Source: Isosphaeraceae bacterium (GTDB taxonomy: Bacteria > Planctomycetota > Planctomycetia > Isosphaerales > Isosphaeraceae). From it: a stretch of DNA of 64,000 nucleotides. The position numbers and the translations under genes are program-made. Below the pieces are notes generated by a model, which searched no databases, had not been told where the DNA came from, and saw only the letters and a list, made by a program, of their open reading frames with translations. Location of the stretch: the NCBI GenBank assembly GCA_026004735.1, contig BPJS01000001.1:2294001-2358000 (forward strand), read 5' to 3'. Below, piece after piece: positions 15,918-24,800 of the stretch (positions are counted from its first letter, which is position 1; each line of letters starts with the position of its first letter).

Positions 15918-17873
15918 ATGGGTAGCCGACTGGGTTCCCCCTGGCTCAATCAGGTTCAGCAGCTCGCCGGTCCCTCGCACCGGGGCCGGATGGCGCGTTA
16001 TGCCCTGCTGGCGCATCGGATCAATGCTCTGGAGCCAGAACTGGAGCGGTTGAGCGATCTCGAACTCCAGAAGCGGAGCCATCGGCTCCGCGGTCGGGCG
16101 CGCCAGGGCGAGCCGCTCCAGCGGCTGCTGATCGAGGCCTTCGCCCTCGTTCGGGAGGCGGCCAAACGGACGATCCAGCAGCGCCACTATGACGTTCAGC
16201 TCGTCGGCGGCATCGCCATCCACGATCGCTCGATCGCCGAAATGGAAACCGGCGAAGGCAAGACCCTCGTGGCGACGCTGCCCGCTTACCTGAACGCGCT
16301 GCCGGGCCGCGGCGTCCACATCGTCACGGTCAACGACTACCTGGCTCAGCGCGACGCCGACTGGATGGGCGAAATCTATCGATTCCTCGGGCTCACCGTC
16401 GGCTGCATTCAAACCGGCCAGTCCGACCCCGCCCGCCGCAAGGCCTACGCCTGCGACATCACCTACGGCACCGCCAAGGAACTCGGGTTCGACTACCTCC
16501 GCGACGAACTCAAGAAGTATCAGTCGGGCGCTGGGTCTACAAACCGCCGCACCTACGAGCAGGCGTTCCTCCATCGGGGCGACCCCTCGACCGCAGCCCT
16601 CCCCGTCCAGCGCGGCCACAACTATTGCATCGTCGACGAAGCCGACAGCATCCTGATCGACGAGGCCCGAACCCCACTGATCATCGGCATGAACAATCAG
16701 CCGACTCAGGAAGAGGCGGCCGCCTATTATGGCGCCGACGAGATCGCCGCAACGCTCGTCCGAGGAAAGGATTACAAGTGGGATCCGACCGAGAAGAAAG
16801 CGGAGCTGAACGCTTCGGGGCGGCGTAAGGTTCAGCTTCGGGCCGGATCGCCGGCCTTTGCGCGGCTGACGGTCGATCAGCTCTATGAATACGTCGAGCG
16901 GGCGGTGCGCGGTCGGGTCGCGTATCTCCGCGACGTTCATTATGTGGTGGTCGAGGGAGAGGTGGTCATCGTCGACGAAAACACCGGCCGGACCATGCCC
17001 GGTCGCCAGTGGCAAGACGGGCTACACCAGGCAATTCAGGCCAAGGAACGGCTCGAAATCACGCTCGAGACGATCACGGCAGCTCGGATCACGATTCAGG
17101 ATTTTTTCAAACTGTACAAGAAACTCGGCGGCATGACCGGCACAGCCTGGTCCGACCGTCGGGAAATTCGCCGGGTTTACAAGACGCGGGTTTTCCCGGT
17201 ACCGACCAACCGCCCGAGCCGGCGGATCTGGGAGCCGGATCGGATCTTCTCGACCGAGGCCGAAAAATTCCAGGCCGTCGCCGCCAAGATCGTCGAACTG
17301 AATGCGCGGGGCGTCCCGGTCCTGGTCGGCACACGTTCGATCGAGAAATCGGTCAAGCTCAGCCAACTGCTGGAGCAAGCCGGCATCGACCACCAGGTGC
17401 TCAACGCCTATCAGCACGCCATCGAGGCCGAGATCGTCAAACGTGCCGGCGAACCGGGCCGGGTGACGGTCGCGACCAACATGGCCGGCCGCGGGACCGA
17501 CATCCGCATCACGGCCGAGGTGGCCGCCCAGGGCGGTCTGCACGTCATCGGCACCGAACGCCACGAGTCGCTCCGGATCGACCGTCAGCTCGCCGGTCGG
17601 TGTGCGCGGCAGGGAGACCCGGGACACGCCCAGTTTTATGTTTCGCTGGAGGATGAGATCATCGAAGCCTTTGGCGAGAAGGCCGCTCGACGACTTCGGG
17701 AGCGCTACAAGGATCGCGGTGAGCTGACCAATTCGGCCTGGCGTCGCCTCTTCCTTCGCGCTCAGCGCAAGAAGGAGCGCCAGCACCGGCGAGATCGCCG
17801 CCTTTTGATGCACTACGAAAAGCAGCGGGCCGAAATGCGTAAAAATATGGGTCTGAACCCGGTTCTCGGTTAG
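15918..17873 (+). CDS. Short SecA-like ATPase lacking helical wing and two-helix finger
   Basis: A 651-residue SecA homologue. The motor is complete: EMETGEGKT Walker A, VNDYLAQRD, YGTAKELGFDYLRD, VDEADSILIDEARTPL, then the PPXD/NBD link with GGMTGTA, and NBD2 with GTRSIEKS, TNMAGRGTDI and RQGDPGHAQFY. It stops about 60 residues later, in a basic KKERQHRRDRR helix matching the first part of the scaffold helix. The rest of the scaffold, the helical wing, the two-helix finger and the C-terminal zinc tail are absent; full SecA is about 850-1000 residues. No remnant is seen downstream. It may be an accessory SecA or a separate motor. ATG at 15918 is likeliest; GTG at 15843 is an alternative. Confidence 0.85.
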   Translation: MGSRLGSPWLNQVQQLAGPSHRGRMARYALLAHRINALEPELERLSDLELQKRSHRLRGRARQGEPLQRLLIEAFALVREAAKRTIQQRHYDVQLVGGIAIHDRSIAEMETGEGKTLVATLPAYLNALPGRGVHIVTVNDYLAQRDADWMGEIYRFLGLTVGCIQTGQSDPARRKAYACDITYGTAKELGFDYLRDELKKYQSGAGSTNRRTYEQAFLHRGDPSTAALPVQRGHNYCIVDEADSILIDEARTPLIIGMNNQPTQEEAAAYYGADEIAATLVRGKDYKWDPTEKKAELNASGRRKVQLRAGSPAFARLTVDQLYEYVERAVRGRVAYLRDVHYVVVEGEVVIVDENTGRTMPGRQWQDGLHQAIQAKERLEITLETITAARITIQDFFKLYKKLGGMTGTAWSDRREIRRVYKTRVFPVPTNRPSRRIWEPDRIFSTEAEKFQAVAAKIVELNARGVPVLVGTRSIEKSVKLSQLLEQAGIDHQVLNAYQHAIEAEIVKRAGEPGRVTVATNMAGRGTDIRITAEVAAQGGLHVIGTERHESLRIDRQLAGRCARQGDPGHAQFYVSLEDEIIEAFGEKAARRLRERYKDRGELTNSAWRRLFLRAQRKKERQHRRDRRLLMHYEKQRAEMRKNMGLNPVLG

Positions 17874-18141
17874 ATGCGGGGGTGTCGGGTCCGCCGTGTC
17901 TTACCCTGACCGACCGCGATCCGGGTGGCCCTGGGGTCGGCCGCCGCCGGCATCGTTGCATCGACCATCCTGGACCGGACCGTCAAACCGGCTTCGGGCT
18001 TCGGTGAACCCAGGGGCATACGGCAGGATCCCCTGGCTCGCTCTCGGCCCGTCCGCCCGATCTGATAACGTTGACCGGATCTGCTCGGGGGAATCGGCTC
18101 GCGATAGAGGCGATTCGGTGCGTTGTTCGGTGGCGTGGTGG

Positions 18142-19071
18142 TTAGCGTCGCAGGAGGCGGTTGGCGTAGCGCTTCAAGTCCGCATCGAGCAGTTCGGCAT
18201 CGCCCAGGTGCGCCGTCAGGTCCTCGAGCCGCTGGGAGGCGTCCTGGCGGTGGCGGAGCGTGTCCAGATAGGTGGCTAGGCGAGCCTGTCGGGGCCGCTG
18301 TTGCATCAGCCAGTGGATGAGCAACCAGGCCTGAGCGTAGGCGAGTTGTCGCGTCTCGGGATCGGCGAACAGACGATCCTCAACCACCAGCCGGCGCATC
18401 GGGATCAAGGTCTGACCGCTTCGCGCCGCAGTGTTGAGGACGGCCAGCCGCTCGGCGTTCAGGGCACCCACCGGGGTCCGTCCGCCGGGCCGGCGGACCT
18501 CGCCGTAGACGGCCAGCCCCTCGCTGATGGCCAGCGGGACGTCGGCGCGAGGTTCGAGCAGGCCACAATGGAAGCAAAGCTGGTGGGTGGCCTCGTGGTG
18601 CAGGGCGATCGAGTTGGCGCGCTCGGCCCGGGGACTGCCGTCGCCGCGGTTATCGCAGATGGCCAGCCAATCCGCCTCGAGATCGTAAAGCCCGCGGAGT
18701 TCGGGGTCGGGCTCGAGGCTGAGAAACGCGGCGAGCCGTTTGGGGTCGGCGAGGATGACGACGACCAGCCGCCGCATCGGGCGAGCCGCGGGCAGCCCGC
18801 GACGCCCGAAGTGCCCGAGCCAGTCTTCGGCCAGGTCCTCGCAGAGCCGAAGGGCGGTTTCCTGGAACGACCTCGGCGCATCACCGGTCCCGATGTAGAG
18901 GGGGCTTTCAAACTGCTGGAACGGTCCGAGGCCAGCCGCGCGCCGCCGTTGGTCGACGGCGTTGAGGATGTCGGATTCGGAGTCCGACTGGGTGATCACC
19001 GTCGGCCATCCCGCGGCCGCGACGGCCAGGGATCGGCCCAGCCACATGCGCCGGCTGATCCGATCAGGCAT
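18142..19071 (-). CDS. Secreted DUF1570-type putative metallopeptidase
   Basis: A 309-residue protein with a twin-arginine-like leader (ISRRMWLGRSLAVAAAG). The catalytic signature is HHEATHQLCFHCG around residue 160, containing HExxH, followed 30 residues later by ISEGLAVYGE, whose Glu could be the third zinc ligand as in gluzincin-like peptidases. A preceding region (VVVILADPKRLAAFL) and a helical C-terminus match DUF1570 proteins, abundant in planctomycetes. Proteolytic activity is inferred from the motif and not established. The gene is divergent from the glucokinase. Confidence 0.75.
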   Translation of the reverse strand: MPDRISRRMWLGRSLAVAAAGWPTVITQSDSESDILNAVDQRRRAAGLGPFQQFESPLYIGTGDAPRSFQETALRLCEDLAEDWLGHFGRRGLPAARPMRRLVVVILADPKRLAAFLSLEPDPELRGLYDLEADWLAICDNRGDGSPRAERANSIALHHEATHQLCFHCGLLEPRADVPLAISEGLAVYGEVRRPGGRTPVGALNAERLAVLNTAARSGQTLIPMRRLVVEDRLFADPETRQLAYAQAWLLIHWLMQQRPRQARLATYLDTLRHRQDASQRLEDLTAHLGDAELLDADLKRYANRLLRR

Positions 19072-19113
19072 GGGTCAGGTCTCCAACCGCCGGGGAAGCT
19101 CCGAAGCCGGCCG

Positions 19114-19141
19114 TTGACCGACGATGTCAGTGACGGATACT
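19114..19141 (+). promoter_or_regulatory. Candidate sigma70-type promoter for glucokinase gene
   Basis: TTGACC (19114-19119, five of six to consensus) and GATACT (19136-19141, four of six) are separated by 16 bases in the divergent region upstream of the ROK kinase, about 105 bases before its ATG. Pattern match only. Confidence 0.3.
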
Positions 19142-19245
19142 TAGGAGAACCCTTCCAGGAGGCGCTCCGGCCGAGCCGGCGAACCACCGGGAGCAGGGAT
19201 CGAGCTGTTACCTCGACCGCCGATCAGGAGGCGCCGCGCGCGGCC

Positions 19246-20247
19246 ATGAGCGACCAGTTTCAAGCCCCATTTTACTTGGGCATCGACCTCGGCGGTACCA
19301 ATATCAAAGCCGGCGTGGTCGATGATACGGGCCGGCCTTTGTCCTCGATCAGCCGCCCCACGGAGGCGGACCGCGGACCCGAAGTCGGGCTGGACAACCT
19401 GGTCGACGCCGGTCGGAGAGCGGTGGAGGCCAGCGGTCTGAGCTGGGACCAGATTTCCGGGGTCGGCCTGGGCTCGCCGGGCACGATGGACATCCACCAG
19501 GGTTTGCTGCTCGACCCGCCGAATCTGCCCGGTTGGGTCAACTGGCCGATTCGGGACAAGCTGGCCGAGCGACTCGGATGCCGGGCGGTCCTTCAAAACG
19601 ACGCGAACGCAGCAGCCTACGGCGAATACTGGGCCGGAGCCGGCCGCTCGGCCCAGAGCATGGTCATGTTCACGCTGGGGACCGGGATTGGCGGCGGGAT
19701 CATCGAAAATGGTCGGATCATCGAAGGCCGCCATAGTCATGGGGCGGAGTTGGGGCACATCATCATCCAGATGGAAAACGGCCGGCGTTGCTCGTGCGGC
19801 CAGTTCGGGCACCTGGAGGGCTACGCTTCAGCGACCGCGCTGGTCAAGCGGGCCTGCGAGGCCCTAGACATGGGCGAGCGTTCCAGTCTTCAGGCCCACC
19901 GCGACGCGGGAACCCTGACCGCCCAGACCATCAATGAGGCCGCCGAGCAGGGCGACAGCCTGGCGCGACGGCTGATGCACGAGACGGCCCGCTACCTGGC
20001 CATCGGCGCCGTCTGCTTGATGCACACGATCGACCCCGACATCATCCTGTTTGGAGGCGGGATGATCGCCTCCGGCCCCCGGTTGCTGGAGGAAATCCGG
20101 GCGCACGTCGCCCAGATCGCCTTCCCCGTACCGGCACGGCATACCCGGATCGACTATGCGTCGTTGGGCGGGGATGCAGGATTTATCGGGGCCGCCGGCT
20201 GTGCGCGGCTGGTCTGGGGAAGCGGCGGCGGTGGGGGCAGCCGCTGA
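19246..20247 (+). CDS. ROK-family glucokinase
   Basis: A 333-residue sugar kinase of the ROK family, probably phosphorylating glucose to glucose-6-phosphate in the cytoplasm. The ATP-binding loop GIDLGGTNIKAGVV is at residues 11-24. The catalytic Asp is in LQNDANAAAYGEYW, the second phosphate motif is TLGTGIGGGII, and the zinc motif CSCGQFGHLEGYAS is near residue 185. In the zinc motif the usual third Cys is His. ATG at 19246 fits the family N-terminus; the open frame continues far upstream without any matching sequence. The family also includes mannokinases and NAG kinases, so substrate is inferred. Confidence 0.88.
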   Translation: MSDQFQAPFYLGIDLGGTNIKAGVVDDTGRPLSSISRPTEADRGPEVGLDNLVDAGRRAVEASGLSWDQISGVGLGSPGTMDIHQGLLLDPPNLPGWVNWPIRDKLAERLGCRAVLQNDANAAAYGEYWAGAGRSAQSMVMFTLGTGIGGGIIENGRIIEGRHSHGAELGHIIIQMENGRRCSCGQFGHLEGYASATALVKRACEALDMGERSSLQAHRDAGTLTAQTINEAAEQGDSLARRLMHETARYLAIGAVCLMHTIDPDIILFGGGMIASGPRLLEEIRAHVAQIAFPVPARHTRIDYASLGGDAGFIGAAGCARLVWGSGGGGGSR

Positions 20248-20270
20248 TCACCCCCGACAAAGCGGACAAA

Positions 20271-20309
20271 TGCCTGACTGGGGTAGCCCCTGAGGCCCCC
20301 AGCCAGGCA
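20271..20309. terminator. Bidirectional hairpin terminator
   Basis: TGCCTGACTGGGG (20271-20283) pairs with CCCCAGCCAGGCA (20297-20309) over 13 positions with one mismatch. It lies between the convergent ends of the glucokinase and TlpA-like genes, so it could stop both transcripts. No long T-tract follows. Confidence 0.6.
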
Positions 20310-20352
20310 CGTATCGAACACCGAACTGTCTCGTGTCGATTCCCGAAATCGA

Positions 20353-21435
20353 CTACTTCGATCCGGCTTCCTTGCGGTACTTTTCGAGCCGGCTCTTCAT
20401 GTCGTCCTGGACCTGATCGCCGGCCAGCTCGACGGCTTTCTCCTGATGCTCCAGGGCCGCCTTGACGTCGCCGGAGAGATACTCGGCCAGGGCCAGGGTA
20501 TCGAGCACGGCAAATTCCTTCCAATCGGTCAGCTCGCAACCTTTCTGGGCCAGGCGGCGGGCGATCGCGATCGCGTCCTTGCCGAGTTTGCGGTTGGCGT
20601 CGGGATCGATCAGGGTCCAGGCCAGGAAGTTGAGGATCTGGGGGTTCTCGGCGAGGGGAGAGTCGAGCAACGAGCCGGCGTAGGCGGCGGCCTCGTTGAC
20701 GTCGCGGGCCAGCAGGATCGAATACTTGACCTGCCAGAGTTGCGCAGCGGCCTCCTCGTCCTCGGCCATCAGTTTTTCGACCTCGGGAAGCAGGCTGGCG
20801 GCGGCCTGAGGACTACCGGCTTGTTGGAGTTTGGCAAAGAGCTGGCCCATCCGCTGTTCGCGTAGCTTGGCGGCCTTGCGGTCCGCGGCAGCCTTGTTGC
20901 GGTCCCAGTCTCCGGCGACGATCCGTTCGAGCGGCTGGTCCATCGACATCGGATGTCCGATCCAAGCCACCCGGCCCTCGCGATCGATGATAAAAGCCGC
21001 TGGGATTCCCTGTTCGCCCGCGGCAGCCATCCATCCCTTGGCCATCGCGCCATCGTTGGCCGAACCGCCGTCGGGCACTTTATCGAGGGCAACGCGATAA
21101 CCCATCTTGTCGCCCATTTCCTTGACAAACGGCTCGACTCCCGCCGGGTCATCCTCGAAGACGCTGACGCCGATGAAAGTCACATCTTTGTACCTCTTTT
21201 GAAGCTCGGTCAGGTGAGGGATGCTCACCTTGCAGGGTCCGCACCAGGTTGCCCAGAACTCGACGACGTAGATCTTCCCTGGCTCGAACTGCTGGACTGG
21301 ATCGCCTTTGACCCATTCGGCGACGCTGAGCGGCGGCGCCTTGTCGCCCACCGTCAGCGAATCCTGGGAACTGGCCCGAACCGCCAGAGCCACCAGCACC
21401 AGCCCCAGACCCGCGACCGCCAACCGCTTATTCAT
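20353..21435 (-). CDS. Exported TlpA-like thioredoxin with helical C-terminal extension
   Basis: A 360-residue protein with a signal peptide (MNKRLAVAGLGLVLVALAV). ATG at 21435 is favoured because GGAGG lies eight bases upstream. Residues about 25-180 form a TlpA/ResA-like thioredoxin domain: VGDKAPPL, VVEFWATWCGPC (CxxC), VTFIGVSVFED and the cis-Pro segment GIPAAFIIDREGRVAWIG. Residues 200-360 are helical with TPR-like character (LDTLALAEYLSGDVKAALEHQEKAVEL). Proteins of this kind reduce disulfides in the periplasm, and the helical tail may bind a client. It is convergent with the glucokinase gene. Confidence 0.85.
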   Translation of the reverse strand: MNKRLAVAGLGLVLVALAVRASSQDSLTVGDKAPPLSVAEWVKGDPVQQFEPGKIYVVEFWATWCGPCKVSIPHLTELQKRYKDVTFIGVSVFEDDPAGVEPFVKEMGDKMGYRVALDKVPDGGSANDGAMAKGWMAAAGEQGIPAAFIIDREGRVAWIGHPMSMDQPLERIVAGDWDRNKAAADRKAAKLREQRMGQLFAKLQQAGSPQAAASLLPEVEKLMAEDEEAAAQLWQVKYSILLARDVNEAAAYAGSLLDSPLAENPQILNFLAWTLIDPDANRKLGKDAIAIARRLAQKGCELTDWKEFAVLDTLALAEYLSGDVKAALEHQEKAVELAGDQVQDDMKSRLEKYRKEAGSK

Positions 21436-21815
21436 CCCCATCCCTCCGCCGGACCTCCGAACCGCTGGGGATCGCGCCCATTGCGCAACCCGAGACGCGA
21501 TCACATTGTACACCGCCCCCCCGGCCCGTGTGCCAGAACCATTTTCGGCTCTGGAGCGAAGCAGGCGCTGGACCGACCGCACCGTACGGACGCCGGGTGT
21601 CGGATTTCGGAATCGTTCGGTCAACGAAGGTTCACTTTGGTATCGAGGTTTTTTTAAAGTCAAAGAAAGCCCTAGTCGCCTTCAACGGCTTCTCAGCCGC
21701 ATATCGGCTTTGGTGTCGCGCCTCGGCCGTGAGATTTCAACTTCGAGGGTTTGCGTGGCCAGTCGTGGCCGATTCGGTTGGCGACGTGGATGGGGTTTGC
21801 GAGGGAGCGAGGTCA
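21436..21815. other. Divergent intergenic region, 380 bp
   Basis: This region separates the leftward TlpA-like gene from the rightward ELWxxDGT gene. Near 21505-21510 the minus strand reads TACAAT, a good -10 about 70 bases before the TlpA start, but no matching -35 is seen. A poly-T/A-rich stretch near 21650-21672 is the only clearly AT-rich part and may belong to the ELWxxDGT promoter. No RNA gene or repeat is evident. Confidence 0.4.
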
Positions 21816-24800
21816 ATGCGGAAGTTTTGGACGGGTTGGCGGAGCCGGCCGGCGACGCGGGTACCGTCGCGGCGTGGCCGTATCGGGCGGCATCTGGAGC
21901 GGCTCGAGTCCCGGCAACTGTTGAGCGCGGCGGCGTTGTTGGATCTGAATCCAGCGGCGGCGAGTCCGCAAGCGTTACTCGCGATTGGGAACAACCGCTA
22001 CTTCACGGCGGTGGATGCCAGCGCGACCCGGCTCTATCGAACCGTTGGCGCGGGGGCGCCGCAGCTCATGGCGACGTTCCCTCCCCCGGCGTCCAGTCCG
22101 CGGGTCGAGCTAGCTGATGCAGTTGTCGTGGGCAGCCGCGCGTTTCTGATCGCCGACGACGGGGTGCATGGCCGGGAACCGTGGGTAATCAACGACGCGG
22201 CGGGCACCGTCCAACTGCTCCGCGACATCAATCCCGGGCCGCTCTCAGGGACGCCGACGGTGGTGACTACGGCTCTGACGGCTCTTGGCTCGAAAGTCTA
22301 CTTTGTGGCCGACAGCGGTGGGGCCGACTTCGAACTCTGGAGCAGCGACGGGATCACGACGTCGCGAGTGGCCAACATCAATCCCGGCGGACCATCCACG
22401 CCGAGCAACCTGACGCCGTTCGGGGATCGGCTCTACTTTGCGGCGACTTCGGGTTCGACGCGTCAGCTTTATCGTACCAACGCCACTGGAACCGGAGTCC
22501 AGGCCTTAGGCGGCAGTCAGCCGACTGACCTGACGGTCGCGGGCGGAGTGCTCTACTTCACCTCAGGCCCGAACCGGGAATTGCATCGCGTCAACGCGGC
22601 GGGAACGGGGATTCAACAGCTCGCGGCGGCTACTGCGATCAGCCAGGTGGATACGTTGACTGCGCTCAGCGATGGGTTAGCGTTTCTGGGAACCGCGCCG
22701 GGTGGCCAGCGCATGCTGGGAATCAGCCAGGGTTCGGCCGCTACGACGGCCCTGGTGGATCAGCCCAGCCTGCCGGCGGGTTCGACCCCGCTGACGCTCA
22801 TCGGCGTGGGTTCCGGCGTGGTTCAAGTTTTGGCCCATCCCACGGAGGGAACGGACCTATGGGTTCATCACGCGGGCACGGGCTCGACGGAAAAGCTGAT
22901 CGACCTGTCCGACGCGCCGGCTGACCCTGCGGTCTTTGCGCTGAAGAGCCGCACGACCGGTGGACGAGCCTTTTTTGTCACGGTGGACCCTGCAAGCGGC
23001 GGTCTGTTACTTGGCTCGACCGACGGCACCCCCGGGGGGACGCATGCTCTGGGGTCGATCCAGCCGGGAGGCGACCTGGGACAGTTGGATCGCATGGGGC
23101 TGTGGGCCGGCGTAGGAGGCCGGCTCTATTTTGCCAACCGCGACGCGTTGGGCCTCGAGTTGTGGACCAGTGACGGCACGGTGGCCGGCACCCAGCGCGT
23201 GAAGGACATACAGGCGGGCGCTGGGGGGTCATTCCCGCGGCGGATGGTGGTCCAGGGGAGTGGGATTGCGTTCGTCGCCAGTTCGCAGAGCGGTCTGAAC
23301 CAGATCTGGACCTCCGCTGGAACGGAGGCCACGACGCAGTTGGCGACGACGTTGACTGAGGGGGGCACTGCCACCGGTCAGACCTCCTCGTCGCTGGCCG
23401 ACCTGACTGGTCCGGTCCAGGCCGTCGAGTTGGGCAGCTCGGTGGTGTTCTTCGCCGACGATGGCGTGGTGGGGCGGGAGCCGTGGATCAGCGACGGAAC
23501 CGTGGCCGGCACCCGGCTGGTCGGCGATCTTAACCCAGCCGGGAGCAGTCAGCCGCTCTGGCTGACCCCGTTCAACGGCGTGGCCTATGCCCTGGTCTGG
23601 CCCAACAACGTGGTCGGCGAGGTCTGGAAACTGAGCGGCGGTGCCAATCCCGGGGCGGAACGGGTCGGCGCGATTCCGATGACCGGCCTCCAGAGCCAGC
23701 CGGTCGCCTTCAACGGGCAACTCTACTTCGCGATCGTGGACAGCAGCGGCTACCGTCTGGTGCGAACCAGCGGGGTGCCGGGATCAGGCATCGAGACCGT
23801 TGCGCAGTTTCCTCGGGGTTCCGGGGTGGCGGTCTCGCTGAAGCAACTCGCCGTTGCCGGCGACCGGCTCTACTTCCTGACCGATGACAGCGTCGCTGGA
23901 CGCCGGCTCTGGTCGACCGACGGCCAGACGACCACACTCCTGCGCTCCTACCCTCGGCTGGCCATGCCGACCGAAATCGCCGTGCTGGGCAACCGAGTCT
24001 TCTACCAGGCCGGTCATGCGGCAAGCGGTGTCGAGCTGTGGTCGTACAACATCTCGACCGGGACCGATACAGTGCACGCCGATATTAACCCGGGAGTTGG
24101 GGAATCACGGCCTAGCGACCTCCGCGTGGTCGGCTCGACGCTCTACTTCGGGGCCGAAACGCCATCGACCGGTCGCGAGATCTGGCGCACGACCGAAGCA
24201 CCCGGCACGTTCGCCGCGGTGACCGAGTCGCTCCGACCCGGTCCGGCTGGCTCGATCACCGGTACGGTGAATGCCGTGGCCGCCGGCGGTCGGCTCTATG
24301 TCGTCGCCAACGATGGCCAGCGCGGTGATGAGTTGCTGGTCATTGACCAGTCCAGTGGCGCAACTCAGTTTGTGGACATCAACCCCACGCCGAACGCGAG
24401 CGGCCTGAGCACCACGGAGACTCGGTTCGTGGTTCTGGGCGATGCCGTCTTCTTCAACGCCATCGACGGCCAGCGGGGCATGGAGCTCTGGATCAGCGAC
24501 GCCGCGGGGACCCGGCTCTATGGAGATCTGGTTCCGGGAACAGCCGGTTCCGCCCCCCAGGTTCTCGGCCGCGTCGGCGGGGGCGGGATGCTCGTGGCCG
24601 CGTCCGACCCGGTTCTCGGCCGCGAGCTGTTTCGGGTCATACCCGATTCGTCGAACCAGCCGCCCACCTTGGCCCCCATCCCTGACCAGACCGTCGACGA
24701 ACTCCAGGAATTGGTGATTCCTTTGATCGCGGCCGACCCGGATCCCGGGCAGACAGTGACCCTGTCGCTGACCGTCGGCTCGCTCCTCGGAGCCGTGATC

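Noticed and set aside
15918..18141. Frameshifted SecA
   Set aside because: No wing, scaffold or zinc-tail sequence is found in any frame downstream, so the short form looks native.
18301..19245. Upstream extension of the glucokinase frame
   Set aside because: It lies across the DUF1570 gene on the other strand and shows no conserved sequence before MSDQFQAPFYLG.
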